From JBDSWU01 sp038230395 (GTDB lineage Bacteria; Patescibacteriota; Saccharimonadia; Saccharimonadales; UBA4665), in assembly GCA_038230395.1 (NCBI GenBank), contig JBBRNI010000002.1, positions 1-64,000 on the forward strand: a DNA stretch of 64,000 nucleotides, in the 5' to 3' direction. Shown here one piece after another: positions 40,852 to 50,038 of the stretch (within the stretch, counting starts at the first letter, position 1; every line of letters begins with the position of its first letter). The position numbers were made by a program, and so were the translations under genes. The notes under the pieces were generated by a model, which did no database searches, was not told the origin of the DNA, and was given only the letters and a program-made list of their open reading frames with translations.

Positions 40852-41092
40852 TTGTGTGATGGCTGATTAATCGTAACATGGACGCTTGTATATAATCGTG
40901 AGGAAGTAACTGGGCTTGGTTTTTTTGCAGGAATTGATAGACCTTAAAAGCTGGCCTATCATCTTCTATGATAAGGCTGAGGTCTAATAATCCGTGAGCG
41001 TACAGCCTTCGAAGCACGCGATAAAGTGATACTGTGCCAATTTTGAGACTAAAATTAGTCATTTCTTCTATTGTTATCCTTATAGTTGTCAT
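40832..41092 (-). CDS. Winged-helix (PadR-like) protein, start uncertain
   Basis: 86 residues from ATG 41092, with KIGTVSLYRVLRRLYAHGLLDL matching the recognition helix and wing of PadR regulators. The N-terminal helix of the fold seems to be encoded upstream: the frame continues in sense back to about 41176 (HPQIAAKTTRLGYPFILLAVED) but holds no ATG, GTG or TTG. Either translation starts at a rare codon (CTG or ATC) or a start was lost and the gene is decaying. It is divergent from the HIT gene. Confidence 0.55.
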   Translation of the reverse strand: MTTIRITIEEMTNFSLKIGTVSLYRVLRRLYAHGLLDLSLIIEDDRPAFKVYQFLQKNQAQLLPHDYIQASMLRLISHHTNKKDSG

Positions 41093-41187
41093 GTCTTGAG
41101 CTGAATCTTCTACTGCAAGCAGGATGAATGGATATCCAAGTCGCGTCGTTTTGGCCGCTATTTGTGGGTGTTTGATATACTTTTGAT

Positions 41188-41649
41188 ATGAGCACTAAAG
41201 CTGAAACAATATTTGATAAAATCATTCGCAAAGAAATCCCTAGCTACATTGTGTGGGAAGATGGCAAGCATTTGGCATTTTTGACACCGTTTCCTAATAC
41301 GCCCGGTTTTACGGTTGTGATCCCCAAAATAAACCCTGGTGATTACATATTTGATCTGGACGATAGTGTATACACAGATCTACTAGAGGCGACGAAAACA
41401 GTTGCTAGGCTACTGCAAAAAGCACTCGAAGTATCGAGAGTCGCGCTTGTTTTTGAAGGTACGGGCGTGGCGCACGTACACGCTAAGCTGATTCCCTTAC
41501 ACGGTGGATTAGCCTCGCAAACTGATGTTTGGAGTGACCATACGTCTTTTTCAGAAAACTATCAGGGTTTTATCACAACCGCCGAAGGGCCACAAATGGA
41601 TGAGACTGAGCTCAAAGCCATCCAGGATCAAATCATAGCCGCAATCTAA
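41188..41649 (+). CDS. HIT-family protein with altered His triad
   Basis: 153 residues. It begins TIFDKIIRKEIPSYIVWEDGKHLAFL, the standard HIT opening, and continues with PFPNTPGFTVVIPK. The triad reads HVHAKLIPLH: the first and central (nucleophile) histidines are present, but the third is Lys. Related HIT proteins hydrolyse nucleotidyl phosphoramidates or dinucleoside polyphosphates. Activity may still occur with the central His. TATACT lies six bases before the ATG. Confidence 0.85.
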   Translation: MSTKAETIFDKIIRKEIPSYIVWEDGKHLAFLTPFPNTPGFTVVIPKINPGDYIFDLDDSVYTDLLEATKTVARLLQKALEVSRVALVFEGTGVAHVHAKLIPLHGGLASQTDVWSDHTSFSENYQGFITTAEGPQMDETELKAIQDQIIAAI

Positions 41650-41655
41650 ACCAGT

Positions 41656-41829
41656 TTAAGAATCACGAGTGTTACCAAACTTGAGCATCACTTGTAGCAG
41701 AGTACCGCCACGATCCATAAGTGGTCCGGATGGTACCCATCCGCTAGTGATGTGAGACTTTACTTGGGTAGATAATTCAGACTGATCGGTACCATTTAGA
41801 ATTTCGTAATCGATGACTTGATTCAACAT
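41656..41829 (-). CDS. DUF1737-like small protein
   Basis: 57 residues. AAGGAG precedes the ATG by 8 nt. The sequence VIDYEILNGTDQSELSTQV followed by SGWVPSGPLMDRGG and a final strand TLLQVMLKF matches DUF1737 ('dYevv.g....Le..V...i..GWqp.Gg......yyQAm'). Function unknown. It ends 7 bp past the convergent HIT stop. Confidence 0.75.
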   Translation of the reverse strand: MLNQVIDYEILNGTDQSELSTQVKSHITSGWVPSGPLMDRGGTLLQVMLKFGNTRDS

Positions 41830-41917
41830 TGATAACTCCTTATTACCATCCTACTATGCCACGAACGTACCCTCGTTTGTGTAGGTATTCTTACAGTGCT
41901 TATGGTTTAGAAGCAAC

Positions 41918-42856
41918 TCACTGCCTAATTTGGATAATGACTTTACCACGTGGATGATCCACTTTCAGATATTCGAGAGCCTCAGCGGCCTGCTCTAATG
42001 GGAAAACTTTGTCAACATTAATTCTCAGGTCACCAGCCTCTATAAGCTTGGTGACTTGTTGTAAGCGCTCAGTTGTGACTTTAGTGAACTGGTAGGTGTA
42101 CTTGATATCATGCTGCGCCAGTAGTGACGCATCCTCAGCGAGCACCATAGACACTAACGCGCCGCCGGGCTTCAAAACACCATAAGATTTCTGATTTGTT
42201 TCACCGCCTATCGTGTCATACACAGCGTCCATGCCAGACACAACTGTAGCGAAGTCTTGCGTTTGGTAATCAATGACTTCATCAGCCCCAAGGCTCTTGA
42301 CGTATTCCAGGTCAGCAGCAGTGGAAGTAGTTGTGACATGTGCACCAAAATGATGCGCTAGCTGAATAGCCACTGCGCCAATGCCACCTGCACCACCATG
42401 GATCAATATTTTTTGGCCAGCTTGAATTGCCATGTTGTCTACAAGCGCCTGGTAAGCACTAACTGTTACTAAAGGATAGGCTGCTGCGGTAACGAAATCT
42501 ACAGACTCTGGCTTTAGAGCTATTGATGCCGCTTTGGCTGGCGCGAATTCAGCGAAAGAACCGTTACCACTTAACGCGCCAGCTTGACCGTACACAGCTT
42601 GACCTATTTGGAAGCCAGTGACTTCCTCACCAAGTTCAACGATAACCCCAGAGAAATCACCACCAAGTGTGGCTGGAAACGTAAGATCCGACATAGACTG
42701 CATCATGCCTTCACGAACTTTGAAATCAAATGGATTTACTGCTGCAGCGTACACCTCTACCAGCACCTGGCTTTTGCTGTTCGCTGGCTTAATTGCGTCG
42801 GTAGTAAACCGCACAACCTGGGCGCCACCATATTCGGATATTTGAGCTGCTTTCAT
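41918..42856 (-). CDS. Medium-chain (quinone oxidoreductase-like) NADP-dependent dehydrogenase
   Basis: 312 residues. N-terminal GroES-like fold starts MKAAQISEYGGAQVVRF, catalytic region VNPFDFKVREG, TLGGDFSGVIVELGEEV, and cofactor motif ILIHGGAGGIGAVAIQLAHHFGAHV. The structural zinc cysteines are absent, typical of the zinc-free NADP(H) quinone oxidoreductase/enoyl reductase branch. The ATG at 42856 follows AAAGG by 5 nt; the GTG at 42862 lies within that site. Substrate unknown. Confidence 0.92.
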   Translation of the reverse strand: MKAAQISEYGGAQVVRFTTDAIKPANSKSQVLVEVYAAAVNPFDFKVREGMMQSMSDLTFPATLGGDFSGVIVELGEEVTGFQIGQAVYGQAGALSGNGSFAEFAPAKAASIALKPESVDFVTAAAYPLVTVSAYQALVDNMAIQAGQKILIHGGAGGIGAVAIQLAHHFGAHVTTTSTAADLEYVKSLGADEVIDYQTQDFATVVSGMDAVYDTIGGETNQKSYGVLKPGGALVSMVLAEDASLLAQHDIKYTYQFTKVTTERLQQVTKLIEAGDLRINVDKVFPLEQAAEALEYLKVDHPRGKVIIQIRQ

Positions 42857-43003
42857 ATACACCTTTCGTTAATAACAATAGCTAAACACATAATTTTATC
42901 ATAGCTGAGATTATCAGAGTTCGGCTGTAAACTAACTAACCCGAACAAGGCTCTCAGCATGCTAGCTGATATACTGGGAGCAACAGATTAAATTGGGGTA
43001 TAC

Positions 43004-44845
43004 ATGAAGCGATTTATCGAGTTTTTGCGTCATTACAAACTATTTGCTTTAGCAGTCTTAGGACTACTCGTTGGGCTAGCCTTACAGGTCGGTGGCCAGC
43101 GAGCCGCAGCCAACAAAGTGGTCGCAGCCGTGGCATTGTTTGAGGTCCTACCGTTAGCCTACTCAATGGTTCGAGACGTAAGGCTGGGCAGCTATGGTAT
43201 CGACATCTTAGCGATTACAGCTATTGTTGCTTCGGTTTTGCTCCATCAGTACTGGGCAGCTATTGTCGTGGCGCTGATGTTAACCGGCGGCGAATCACTT
43301 GAAGCTTTTGCCGAACATCGTTCCAAGGCCGAGCTTGACGCCTTGCTTCAGCGCGCACCCCAAAAAGCACACCTCATTCGAAGCCGTAAAACTATTGATG
43401 TTAAGGCTGCTGACCTTAAAATTGGTGATAAGATTATCATCAAAGCTGGTGAGCTTGTACCAGCCGACGCGGTAATTATTGAAGGTAGTGGCAGTTTTGA
43501 TGAATCAAGTCTGACCGGCGAAGCCCTGCCGAGGCTACGTGGCATTGGCGACCAACTGCTCAGCGGCTCAGTAAATATTGATGCTGCGATTACCGCCAAA
43601 GTTACTGCCAACGCTGCCGATAGCCAATACCAGCAAATTATAAAACTTGTAAAAACAGCATCGCTCAGCCGAGCACCTTACGTACGTTTGGCGGAACGCT
43701 ATAGCATTCCTTTCACCTTCATGGCCTATGCTGTAGCCACGGCGGTATGGGTAGTCAGTGGCCAAGCAATTCGCTTCCTTGAGGTCATCATAGTAGCGAC
43801 ACCATGCCCGCTATTATTAGCCGCCCCCATAGCCTTTATTAGTGGTATGGCTCGCGCCAGTCGGTATGGCATAATCGTCAAAAATGGCGCGGCGCTTGAA
43901 CGATTAGCCGAAGCCAAGACTATGGCTTTTGACAAAACTGGCACACTAACCAAGGGCCAGTTACAAGTAACTACTGTGTTAGCCTATGGCACGTTTAAGC
44001 AAGCTGATATTCTAACCCTGGCGGCTAGCTTAGAGCAAAGCTCCAACCATGTTTTGGCTCAAGCAATTGTGGCTGGAGCCAGCGACCAAAAACTTAAACT
44101 CGTTAAAGCTAAGCATGTTACCGAGATTGCTGGGCTCGGCGTCAGCGCGCAACTAAAAGGCCAAGAAATAATAGTTGGGCGACTAAGTTTGCTGGAAGAC
44201 CGTGGCGTAACAGTGCCTGCTCAGTTTACGGCGAACGCCATCACCCAAACAGCCGCTTTTGTAGCCGTCGACCACCATTTGGCCGGTGTTATATTACTAG
44301 AAGATGAGCTGAGAACTGACAGTATCACCACGCTAAAACGACTAAAAGCCTTGGGACTCAAAAAATTCCTAATAATCACTGGTGATAATAAGTTGGCAGC
44401 TCAGTCAGTTGCCAAAACACTGGGTATCACAAACTTCCACGCCAACATGCTCCCGGCAGACAAGTTACACGTGCTAGAAGCTGTCAAAAATAGACCCTTA
44501 GTATTTGTTGGTGACGGCGTCAATGATGCGCCATCATTAGCAGCTAGTGACGTTGGTATTGCTCTGGGCGCACGTGGCTCAACTGCCGCCAGCGAGTCGG
44601 CTGATATTGTGATAATGACTGATGATCTCGCTCGTTTAGCTACGGCACTATCAATTGCTAAACGGACTTTCAAAATCGCCCGCCAAAGCATCTTGATTGG
44701 CATAATTTTGAGTATGGTTCTGATTGGTATTTTTGCTACCGGCAAATTTTCACCGCTACTTGGAGCCATCCTGCAAGAAGTAGTCGACGTAGTTGTTATT
44801 TTTAACGCACTACGTGCTCATATATCGCAAGGTGAAATCGCCTAA
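43004..44845 (+). CDS. Heavy-metal P1B-type ATPase
   Basis: 613 residues. Membrane helices, then actuator domain SLTGEAL, the ion-site motif ATPCPLLLAAPIAF in the sixth helix, phosphorylation site DKTGTLT (about residue 310), and GDGVNDAPSLAASDVG. The N-terminal soluble metal-binding domain is lacking, so the ion is not determined; the TPCP motif differs from the CPC of Cu/Zn exporters. Efflux is likely. The ATG follows GGGG at about 7 nt, with TATACT some 30 nt upstream. Confidence 0.9.
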   Translation: MKRFIEFLRHYKLFALAVLGLLVGLALQVGGQRAAANKVVAAVALFEVLPLAYSMVRDVRLGSYGIDILAITAIVASVLLHQYWAAIVVALMLTGGESLEAFAEHRSKAELDALLQRAPQKAHLIRSRKTIDVKAADLKIGDKIIIKAGELVPADAVIIEGSGSFDESSLTGEALPRLRGIGDQLLSGSVNIDAAITAKVTANAADSQYQQIIKLVKTASLSRAPYVRLAERYSIPFTFMAYAVATAVWVVSGQAIRFLEVIIVATPCPLLLAAPIAFISGMARASRYGIIVKNGAALERLAEAKTMAFDKTGTLTKGQLQVTTVLAYGTFKQADILTLAASLEQSSNHVLAQAIVAGASDQKLKLVKAKHVTEIAGLGVSAQLKGQEIIVGRLSLLEDRGVTVPAQFTANAITQTAAFVAVDHHLAGVILLEDELRTDSITTLKRLKALGLKKFLIITGDNKLAAQSVAKTLGITNFHANMLPADKLHVLEAVKNRPLVFVGDGVNDAPSLAASDVGIALGARGSTAASESADIVIMTDDLARLATALSIAKRTFKIARQSILIGIILSMVLIGIFATGKFSPLLGAILQEVVDVVVIFNALRAHISQGEIA

Positions 44846-44859
44846 ACTACTGGTCTCAC

Positions 44860-45495
44860 CTAGACTAGTACTCTTAGTCCAACCGCAATAACTATCGGCA
44901 CAAGTAGGTTATCCAACCCCTCGACACCACAGTTCTCTATAAGCGTGGCCACAAGCGCCAAACCAGCTACGGCAATGGGCTGCAATGCCATGTGACTATA
45001 GTGACTAAAGCCAATCAAAATCAAAACGGATATAACAGCGAAAGTCATGCTACCAGCTAGAGTCTTGGTATGACCAAATACCTTGTAGGCATGACCCATG
45101 CCGTATCGAACGCCAACTATCGCTGCCAGGCCGTCAGCTAAACTCATTTGCAAGAGAGCCGCCATGTATATCCATTTGTCTTGAGTAATTAGCGCAACAC
45201 CACCAACCGCCAAAGCAAAAAATAGCTCACCCCATGTTGGACGTTGCACACTATGGATAGCTTTAAATATATGCAAATATTTAGATATGCTGACCGTCAC
45301 AAAAAAAGCGGCACTCAGCAGCAATATAGCGTTCCAACTTAAAAAAAATGGCCAAAAGGCCACAAAACTACCAACCGTAATATGCACGAACTTGCGGCTA
45401 AACTCATCATGTGTAGCATGCCTCCGCCACCAAATCTCGCTGGATACTAACACTATAAACACTACGAGGACCGTGAGGCAAAAGGCAAGAATCAT
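44860..45495 (-). CDS. Polyprenol/phytol-kinase-like membrane protein
   Basis: 211 residues, about six helices. FSRKFVHITVGSF and ADGLAAIVGVRYG with KTLAGS, plus ENCGVEGLDNLLVPI, are the SEC59/DGK1/VTE5 signature of CTP-dependent polyprenol or phytol kinases. In monoderms it may phosphorylate undecaprenol or another polyprenol. TACAAT lies six bases before the ATG. Its stop is 15 bp from the convergent ATPase stop. Confidence 0.8.
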   Translation of the reverse strand: MILAFCLTVLVVFIVLVSSEIWWRRHATHDEFSRKFVHITVGSFVAFWPFFLSWNAILLLSAAFFVTVSISKYLHIFKAIHSVQRPTWGELFFALAVGGVALITQDKWIYMAALLQMSLADGLAAIVGVRYGMGHAYKVFGHTKTLAGSMTFAVISVLILIGFSHYSHMALQPIAVAGLALVATLIENCGVEGLDNLLVPIVIAVGLRVLV

Positions 45496-45535
45496 ACTAT
45501 GATTGTACTCCTCTTAAGCTATTACAGGCTTCCAC

Positions 45536-46174
45536 TTATTCCGATGAGGATCCGCCGACTTTGATACCTGTTACTTTTTTGATTTTGATTGAGTCACCAT
45601 CACACTCAACTACAATGTACGCTGAGTTAGTAAATGAGCCAGGTGGCAAATCAGCTTCTTCGGCATAACCAAGCTTTACAAGTAGCGTACGCACACAGCC
45701 ACCGTGCGTTCCTATAAGTACAGTTTCACCTCGGTGAGACTTTGCAATTCTTAGTAATGATTCAGTGAAGCGTTTAATTAACGGTGCGTTGCCTTCAATG
45801 TAATCGGCGTAACTGTGTTGCCAGCGCTGCTCTAATGGCAATGAGCCATACATTTTATCGAACTGCTTGCTGAGCGCAATCCACTTATCATCAGACTGGC
45901 CCTCCAGCTCACCAAAGCTGCGCTCCCTTAGGTCAAATAGCTGATGATTCTTTGGTACAGGATTCCCCCAAATAATTTCTGCCGTCTTAGCTGCTCTCTG
46001 TAAATCAGAGCTGTAAACCGTATCAAACGTAACACTATTAAGTAGACGCTTTGCTTCATTCGCCTGGCTAATCCCGAGATCGGTTAGTGGCGAATCAGTT
46101 TGGCCACCACACAAATGATCGCGATTTGCTTCGGACTGACCATGACGGATAATATACAGCGTACATGGCTTCAT
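45536..46174 (-). CDS. Histidine phosphatase family protein
   Basis: 212 residues. IIRHGQSEANRDH (nucleophile His), TVYSSDLQRAAKTAEIIWG, an acidic SFGELEGQSDD region and IGTHGGCVRTLL with the second His are the phosphoglycerate-mutase/CobC phosphatase marks. It overlaps the RND gene by one base, so the two share an mRNA. It is distinct in sequence from the family member at 32476. Confidence 0.88.
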   Translation of the reverse strand: MKPCTLYIIRHGQSEANRDHLCGGQTDSPLTDLGISQANEAKRLLNSVTFDTVYSSDLQRAAKTAEIIWGNPVPKNHQLFDLRERSFGELEGQSDDKWIALSKQFDKMYGSLPLEQRWQHSYADYIEGNAPLIKRFTESLLRIAKSHRGETVLIGTHGGCVRTLLVKLGYAEEADLPPGSFTNSAYIVVECDGDSIKIKKVTGIKVGGSSSE

Positions 46175-48930
46175 TATTTGCGCCTATGTACTATACGGCG
46201 AGTGACGCGCCCAGTCTTGGCTCGCAAGAATTCAGCACCAAGATAATAGTAGGGGAAGACTGTTAAGACTAGTATAGTGCTCGAAAGGAGTCCAAAAATC
46301 AATACCACTGCAAGCCCTTGCCAGAACGGACTGGTAAGCGCTAACGGCACCAATGACAACACCGCTATCAGACTGGTGGCAAATAATGGGCGGAAGCGTT
46401 CTTTGATGGCAGCAACGGCGGCGTCAACCGGATTGGCACCAGCCCGGCGCGATTGATTGGCAAAATCTGTTAGCAAGATGGTGTTCTTGATGCTGAGTCC
46501 GATTAGCGCGAAGAACCCGAGCATCGCAAAGAAACTAATTGGGTTGTTGGTGGAATACAATCCAAACATCACGCCAAAGACGCTAAACGGTATAGCCATG
46601 AAGATCAAAAGTGGCTGCAGGAACGAACGGAATTCTAATACAAGCACCAGGTACATGATGAGTAGCAAAACTGGAAACGCAAGTGCCAAGGTCTTGAAGG
46701 AATCTTGGTTTTGGGATTCTTGACCGATATCAAAACTCAAATCACCCGCTTGCAAACCATAGGCTTTGAGCTTGGTGTCTGTGAATTCTTTGTTGACGGC
46801 GTCCCGAGCTAGATTTACTAGAGTCGTCGTATCGTTACCGTCAAAGCTGGCAGTTACGTCGACATTGACCTGACCTTTGGCACCAGTAAATACAAGTGGG
46901 TTTGGTGGTGTAACGTGTATAAAGTGGGCTATATTGCCGCTCGTCCGGGTCAGCTCTTTGGCGTTCAGAAACGCAACAATATCACGAGCAGCTGCCAAAG
47001 CACCTGGGCGGTCAACGGCTTTTACCTGTACGGTAAAGGCGGCTGTTGGCGGTCCAAGATCGACTTGGTTGACTTGGGCTTTGGCGCCAACAAACTGGGT
47101 ATCAAAGGCCTTCTGAAGCTTGGCTACTAGCTGCGATGCTGTGGCTACTCGCTTGTTATAGGAGATAATATGAAGCTGGGAGCTGGCCGTCTGGGCATTA
47201 GCCAGGCCGTAATAGCTACTCTGAACCAAATTTGCACCAAGTACTCGTGCCGTTAGTTGATCAGCCCGCCCGGCAACCAGCTGAGCCTGTTCAATACTAG
47301 TTCCACTCGGATAGTTGAGGGTTACGATCATCTGATTGGTATCTTTGGCAGCTGGGAAAATATTGAATACTACTTTGCTGGCCAGGAAGCCACCGGCCAC
47401 TAGAAAACCAAAGCCTATAATGATAGCTAACAGACCCAAACCAGTAAGCTTTTTGCGCGAGTGTTTGGCCCATAGCATCGGTCGCGATATGAACGTAGCA
47501 ATATTATCTTCAAGCCGAGCCGCTAGTTCATTATGCTTGCGCTCACTAAGCTGTTTACGCGTCAGGAGGGTAAATCGGGCAAAAAACGGAATAAATATCA
47601 GTGCCACCAGCAAGCTAATAAAAAGTGACGATATGATTGTTATTGGGATAGCTCGGATGAAACTCCCGAGTACGCCACCCACAAATATGAAAGGCGCGAA
47701 GCTAAGTGCTGCAGTGGTGGTCGCGGCTACCATAGCTCGACTGACTTTGCGCGTTGCTTTTTGAACTATCTCAGCCTTATCTTGACTATTTCGTCGACCG
47801 GCTTCGATGGCTTCTACCATGATGGTTGTGTCATCGACGATCAGCGATAGCCCCAGAATCAAGGCGAAAAGTGTGATGACATTCAGGGTATAGCCGACCA
47901 GGTATAGAAGGCCTATCGTCAATGCGATTACTGTCAGCATCGACAACACTGTAATCAGCGACGCTCGAATTGCGATGATCAACGAGCCGACAATTAGTAC
48001 TATAATCAAGCCCTCTAGTAACACGCGTTGCAGTTCCGAAATATTGTCTTTGATAGCTGGAGCATAGCTAGCACTTATGCGCGTGCCATAACCATCGACC
48101 AGCTTGTTTGCGCTCAGCTTGTCGAGTGCTTTTTGGACGTTAGCATCCAACTTAATAACGTCATTACCGGCGGCGGCTTCGACGGTGATTAGTACTGAAT
48201 TAGAGTCGGTATAATGACCTTCACTTGGGAAGCTGATGCGATCGAAGGTTTTTTGGACTGGCAACTTTTGGCCACTGGGAGTCGTAATTTCGCTGTAAGG
48301 GTTCTTGATAGCGAATGATTTAACGCCTGGCACATGCTGATCGTTAAGGTATTTGATCGCTTGCTTGGCTTTAGTTATTAACTCAGGAGTGGTCGCCTGA
48401 CCTTTATCGTCGTAGAACGAAATAGCCATATCAATCTTTTGGATATCGCCGCCTGTGACACCAAAGTATGGCACGTCATATTTGACTAATACACCAGCTG
48501 GGATTGATTGTATCTGTCCAACCGAAGATTTAAGCTGAGCGGTCGCTACTTTGGCGTCGGTTCCATCTTTGTACTGAACTGTTACAGCGTAGAAGTTTCC
48601 GGCCGTCTGAGTCGTGACTGTGCTTACCGCCTTCTGCTTTAGGGCAACTTTAGCAATTGGTTGCGTCACCTTACTATCTAGCTCAGCCGGATTGTCACTA
48701 GCATAGGTACCGTTAATAATCGCTATCGGTACAGTCACGCTTGGGAAGCCCTCACGTCGCAGTAGTGTCGTGTAGCAGAGAATCCCGAAACCGAGCAGTA
48801 CTATCCAAATGGCTGCCGTCAATCGCGGTCGTAAAAAGAAGAAACTTGTTAGCTGTGGTAGTAATTTATCTTTGGCTGGGGCAACTTGGGCGTGATTTCG
48901 TAGCTGCTTATTGGGTTTTGCTTGTGTCAT
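46174..48930 (-). CDS. RND-superfamily efflux permease (AcrB/MmpL-like)
   Basis: 918 residues with twelve helices and two large outside loops. ATIWIVLLGFGILCYTTLLRREGFP-type N-terminal helix, then LRREGFPSVTVPIAIINGTYASDNPAELDSKVTQPIAK as in HAE-RND transporters, LIVDDTTIMVEAIEAGRRNS in helix 4 (the proton-relay Asp pair), and ALIGLSIKNTILLTDFANQSRR in the second half. It is shorter than E. coli AcrB. In a monoderm it likely exports lipids or drugs without a TolC partner. TATAAT is nine bases upstream. The phosphatase gene follows in the same mRNA. Confidence 0.9.
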   Translation of the reverse strand: MTQAKPNKQLRNHAQVAPAKDKLLPQLTSFFFLRPRLTAAIWIVLLGFGILCYTTLLRREGFPSVTVPIAIINGTYASDNPAELDSKVTQPIAKVALKQKAVSTVTTQTAGNFYAVTVQYKDGTDAKVATAQLKSSVGQIQSIPAGVLVKYDVPYFGVTGGDIQKIDMAISFYDDKGQATTPELITKAKQAIKYLNDQHVPGVKSFAIKNPYSEITTPSGQKLPVQKTFDRISFPSEGHYTDSNSVLITVEAAAGNDVIKLDANVQKALDKLSANKLVDGYGTRISASYAPAIKDNISELQRVLLEGLIIVLIVGSLIIAIRASLITVLSMLTVIALTIGLLYLVGYTLNVITLFALILGLSLIVDDTTIMVEAIEAGRRNSQDKAEIVQKATRKVSRAMVAATTTAALSFAPFIFVGGVLGSFIRAIPITIISSLFISLLVALIFIPFFARFTLLTRKQLSERKHNELAARLEDNIATFISRPMLWAKHSRKKLTGLGLLAIIIGFGFLVAGGFLASKVVFNIFPAAKDTNQMIVTLNYPSGTSIEQAQLVAGRADQLTARVLGANLVQSSYYGLANAQTASSQLHIISYNKRVATASQLVAKLQKAFDTQFVGAKAQVNQVDLGPPTAAFTVQVKAVDRPGALAAARDIVAFLNAKELTRTSGNIAHFIHVTPPNPLVFTGAKGQVNVDVTASFDGNDTTTLVNLARDAVNKEFTDTKLKAYGLQAGDLSFDIGQESQNQDSFKTLALAFPVLLLIMYLVLVLEFRSFLQPLLIFMAIPFSVFGVMFGLYSTNNPISFFAMLGFFALIGLSIKNTILLTDFANQSRRAGANPVDAAVAAIKERFRPLFATSLIAVLSLVPLALTSPFWQGLAVVLIFGLLSSTILVLTVFPYYYLGAEFLRAKTGRVTRRIVHRRK

Positions 48931-49041
48931 AGCCCTTATATTATACCTAATACTCCGTAATAGTGGAATTTATCAACTAATAAATGTCACTTACGATAGG
49001 TAGTCGTAACAAACTGTTACGACTACACCACCATCCTAGAG

Positions 49042-49674
49042 CTATAAAGCTAATTTTTGCGTTAACTCTAACATGAAAGCGCTCAATCTCACATCTCTCG
49101 TGGGTTGAGTATTGCCGGTCAGCACAACATCTTCTATGACACAGTCAAGGGTTTTATCTGAAATTTGCACGTATTCTTCTGGGTTTTCAGTTTCGATAAT
49201 AAATGCCTTAAACCTATCAACCATCAGTTCTGGAACGGCTGCTTTGGCTCTAATTGCTTCAAAACTGTAGCCATTTGAAAGGTTTGGGTAATAGCGGCAA
49301 AGTAGTGCATTATTAGCTTCTTCTGGACCACCCCAGGTTGAGGTAGCAGTCCCAAGTGGAGCACCATTAGTTTGGTCATAAGTGACACATGCTGTTAGCG
49401 GTTCTTGTTGCAGGGCGGCTCTAACTGCTGTTTGAGATGCAAAACCACAGAGAGGCGGCAGATTTTTGTTAGTAAAGTTGGAGGAGTCACCTGCAATATT
49501 AGCGCCTAATTGCTTATCAGTTAGCTGCTTTGTCACAGAGTCGGGCTTAGACTTACCCGAAGACGGCGCCTCAGAAGCCTTATGACTTGCACATGATGCT
49601 GTCAACGCAGAGCATCCCATGACTACTACTGTAACCGCTTTACGAAACTTTAATGAGTTATTTGCTGAGTTCAT
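49042..49674 (-). CDS. Lipoprotein, function unknown
   Basis: 210 residues from ATG 49674. A basic start, a hydrophobic stretch (AVTVVVMGCSALTASC) and the lipobox ALTAS-Cys give a membrane-anchored exported protein. The mature domain has five more cysteines in its sequence, with CGFASQTAVRAALQQEP and LLCRYYP suggesting disulfides. An upstream ATG (49734) with CATAAT seven bases before it would add 20 residues ahead of the signal peptide. It is probable that transcription starts there. No family recognised. Confidence 0.6.
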   Translation of the reverse strand: MNSANNSLKFRKAVTVVVMGCSALTASCASHKASEAPSSGKSKPDSVTKQLTDKQLGANIAGDSSNFTNKNLPPLCGFASQTAVRAALQQEPLTACVTYDQTNGAPLGTATSTWGGPEEANNALLCRYYPNLSNGYSFEAIRAKAAVPELMVDRFKAFIIETENPEEYVQISDKTLDCVIEDVVLTGNTQPTRDVRLSAFMLELTQKLAL

Positions 49675-49876
49675 TTCTAAATCACCATCAAGAGTTGATA
49701 TATTTTTTTGAACTATTTGATCTGCTTGTTTCATAGTTTTGATTATGTACTTTAAATATTTAGATGTCAATGATTGTCACTAATATGCAATATTTCTTTC
49801 ATTCATTGAATCATGAACAGTACTATCTTACTTACCTTAGCTATAAAAAACACCGGGTACAACCCAGTGTTTTTAT

Positions 49877-49954
<78 letters not shown>

Positions 49955-50038
49955 ACATTTTGCTTGGAAAGCTTAAAATTACTGCTTCTGTAACAGATCA
50001 GATTATACCTAACATATCTGTTGATTACTAGTGCAGGC

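Noticed and set aside
46457..47764. + strand open frames inside the RND gene
   Set aside because: They mirror the codon structure of the RND gene on the other strand and have no start signal.
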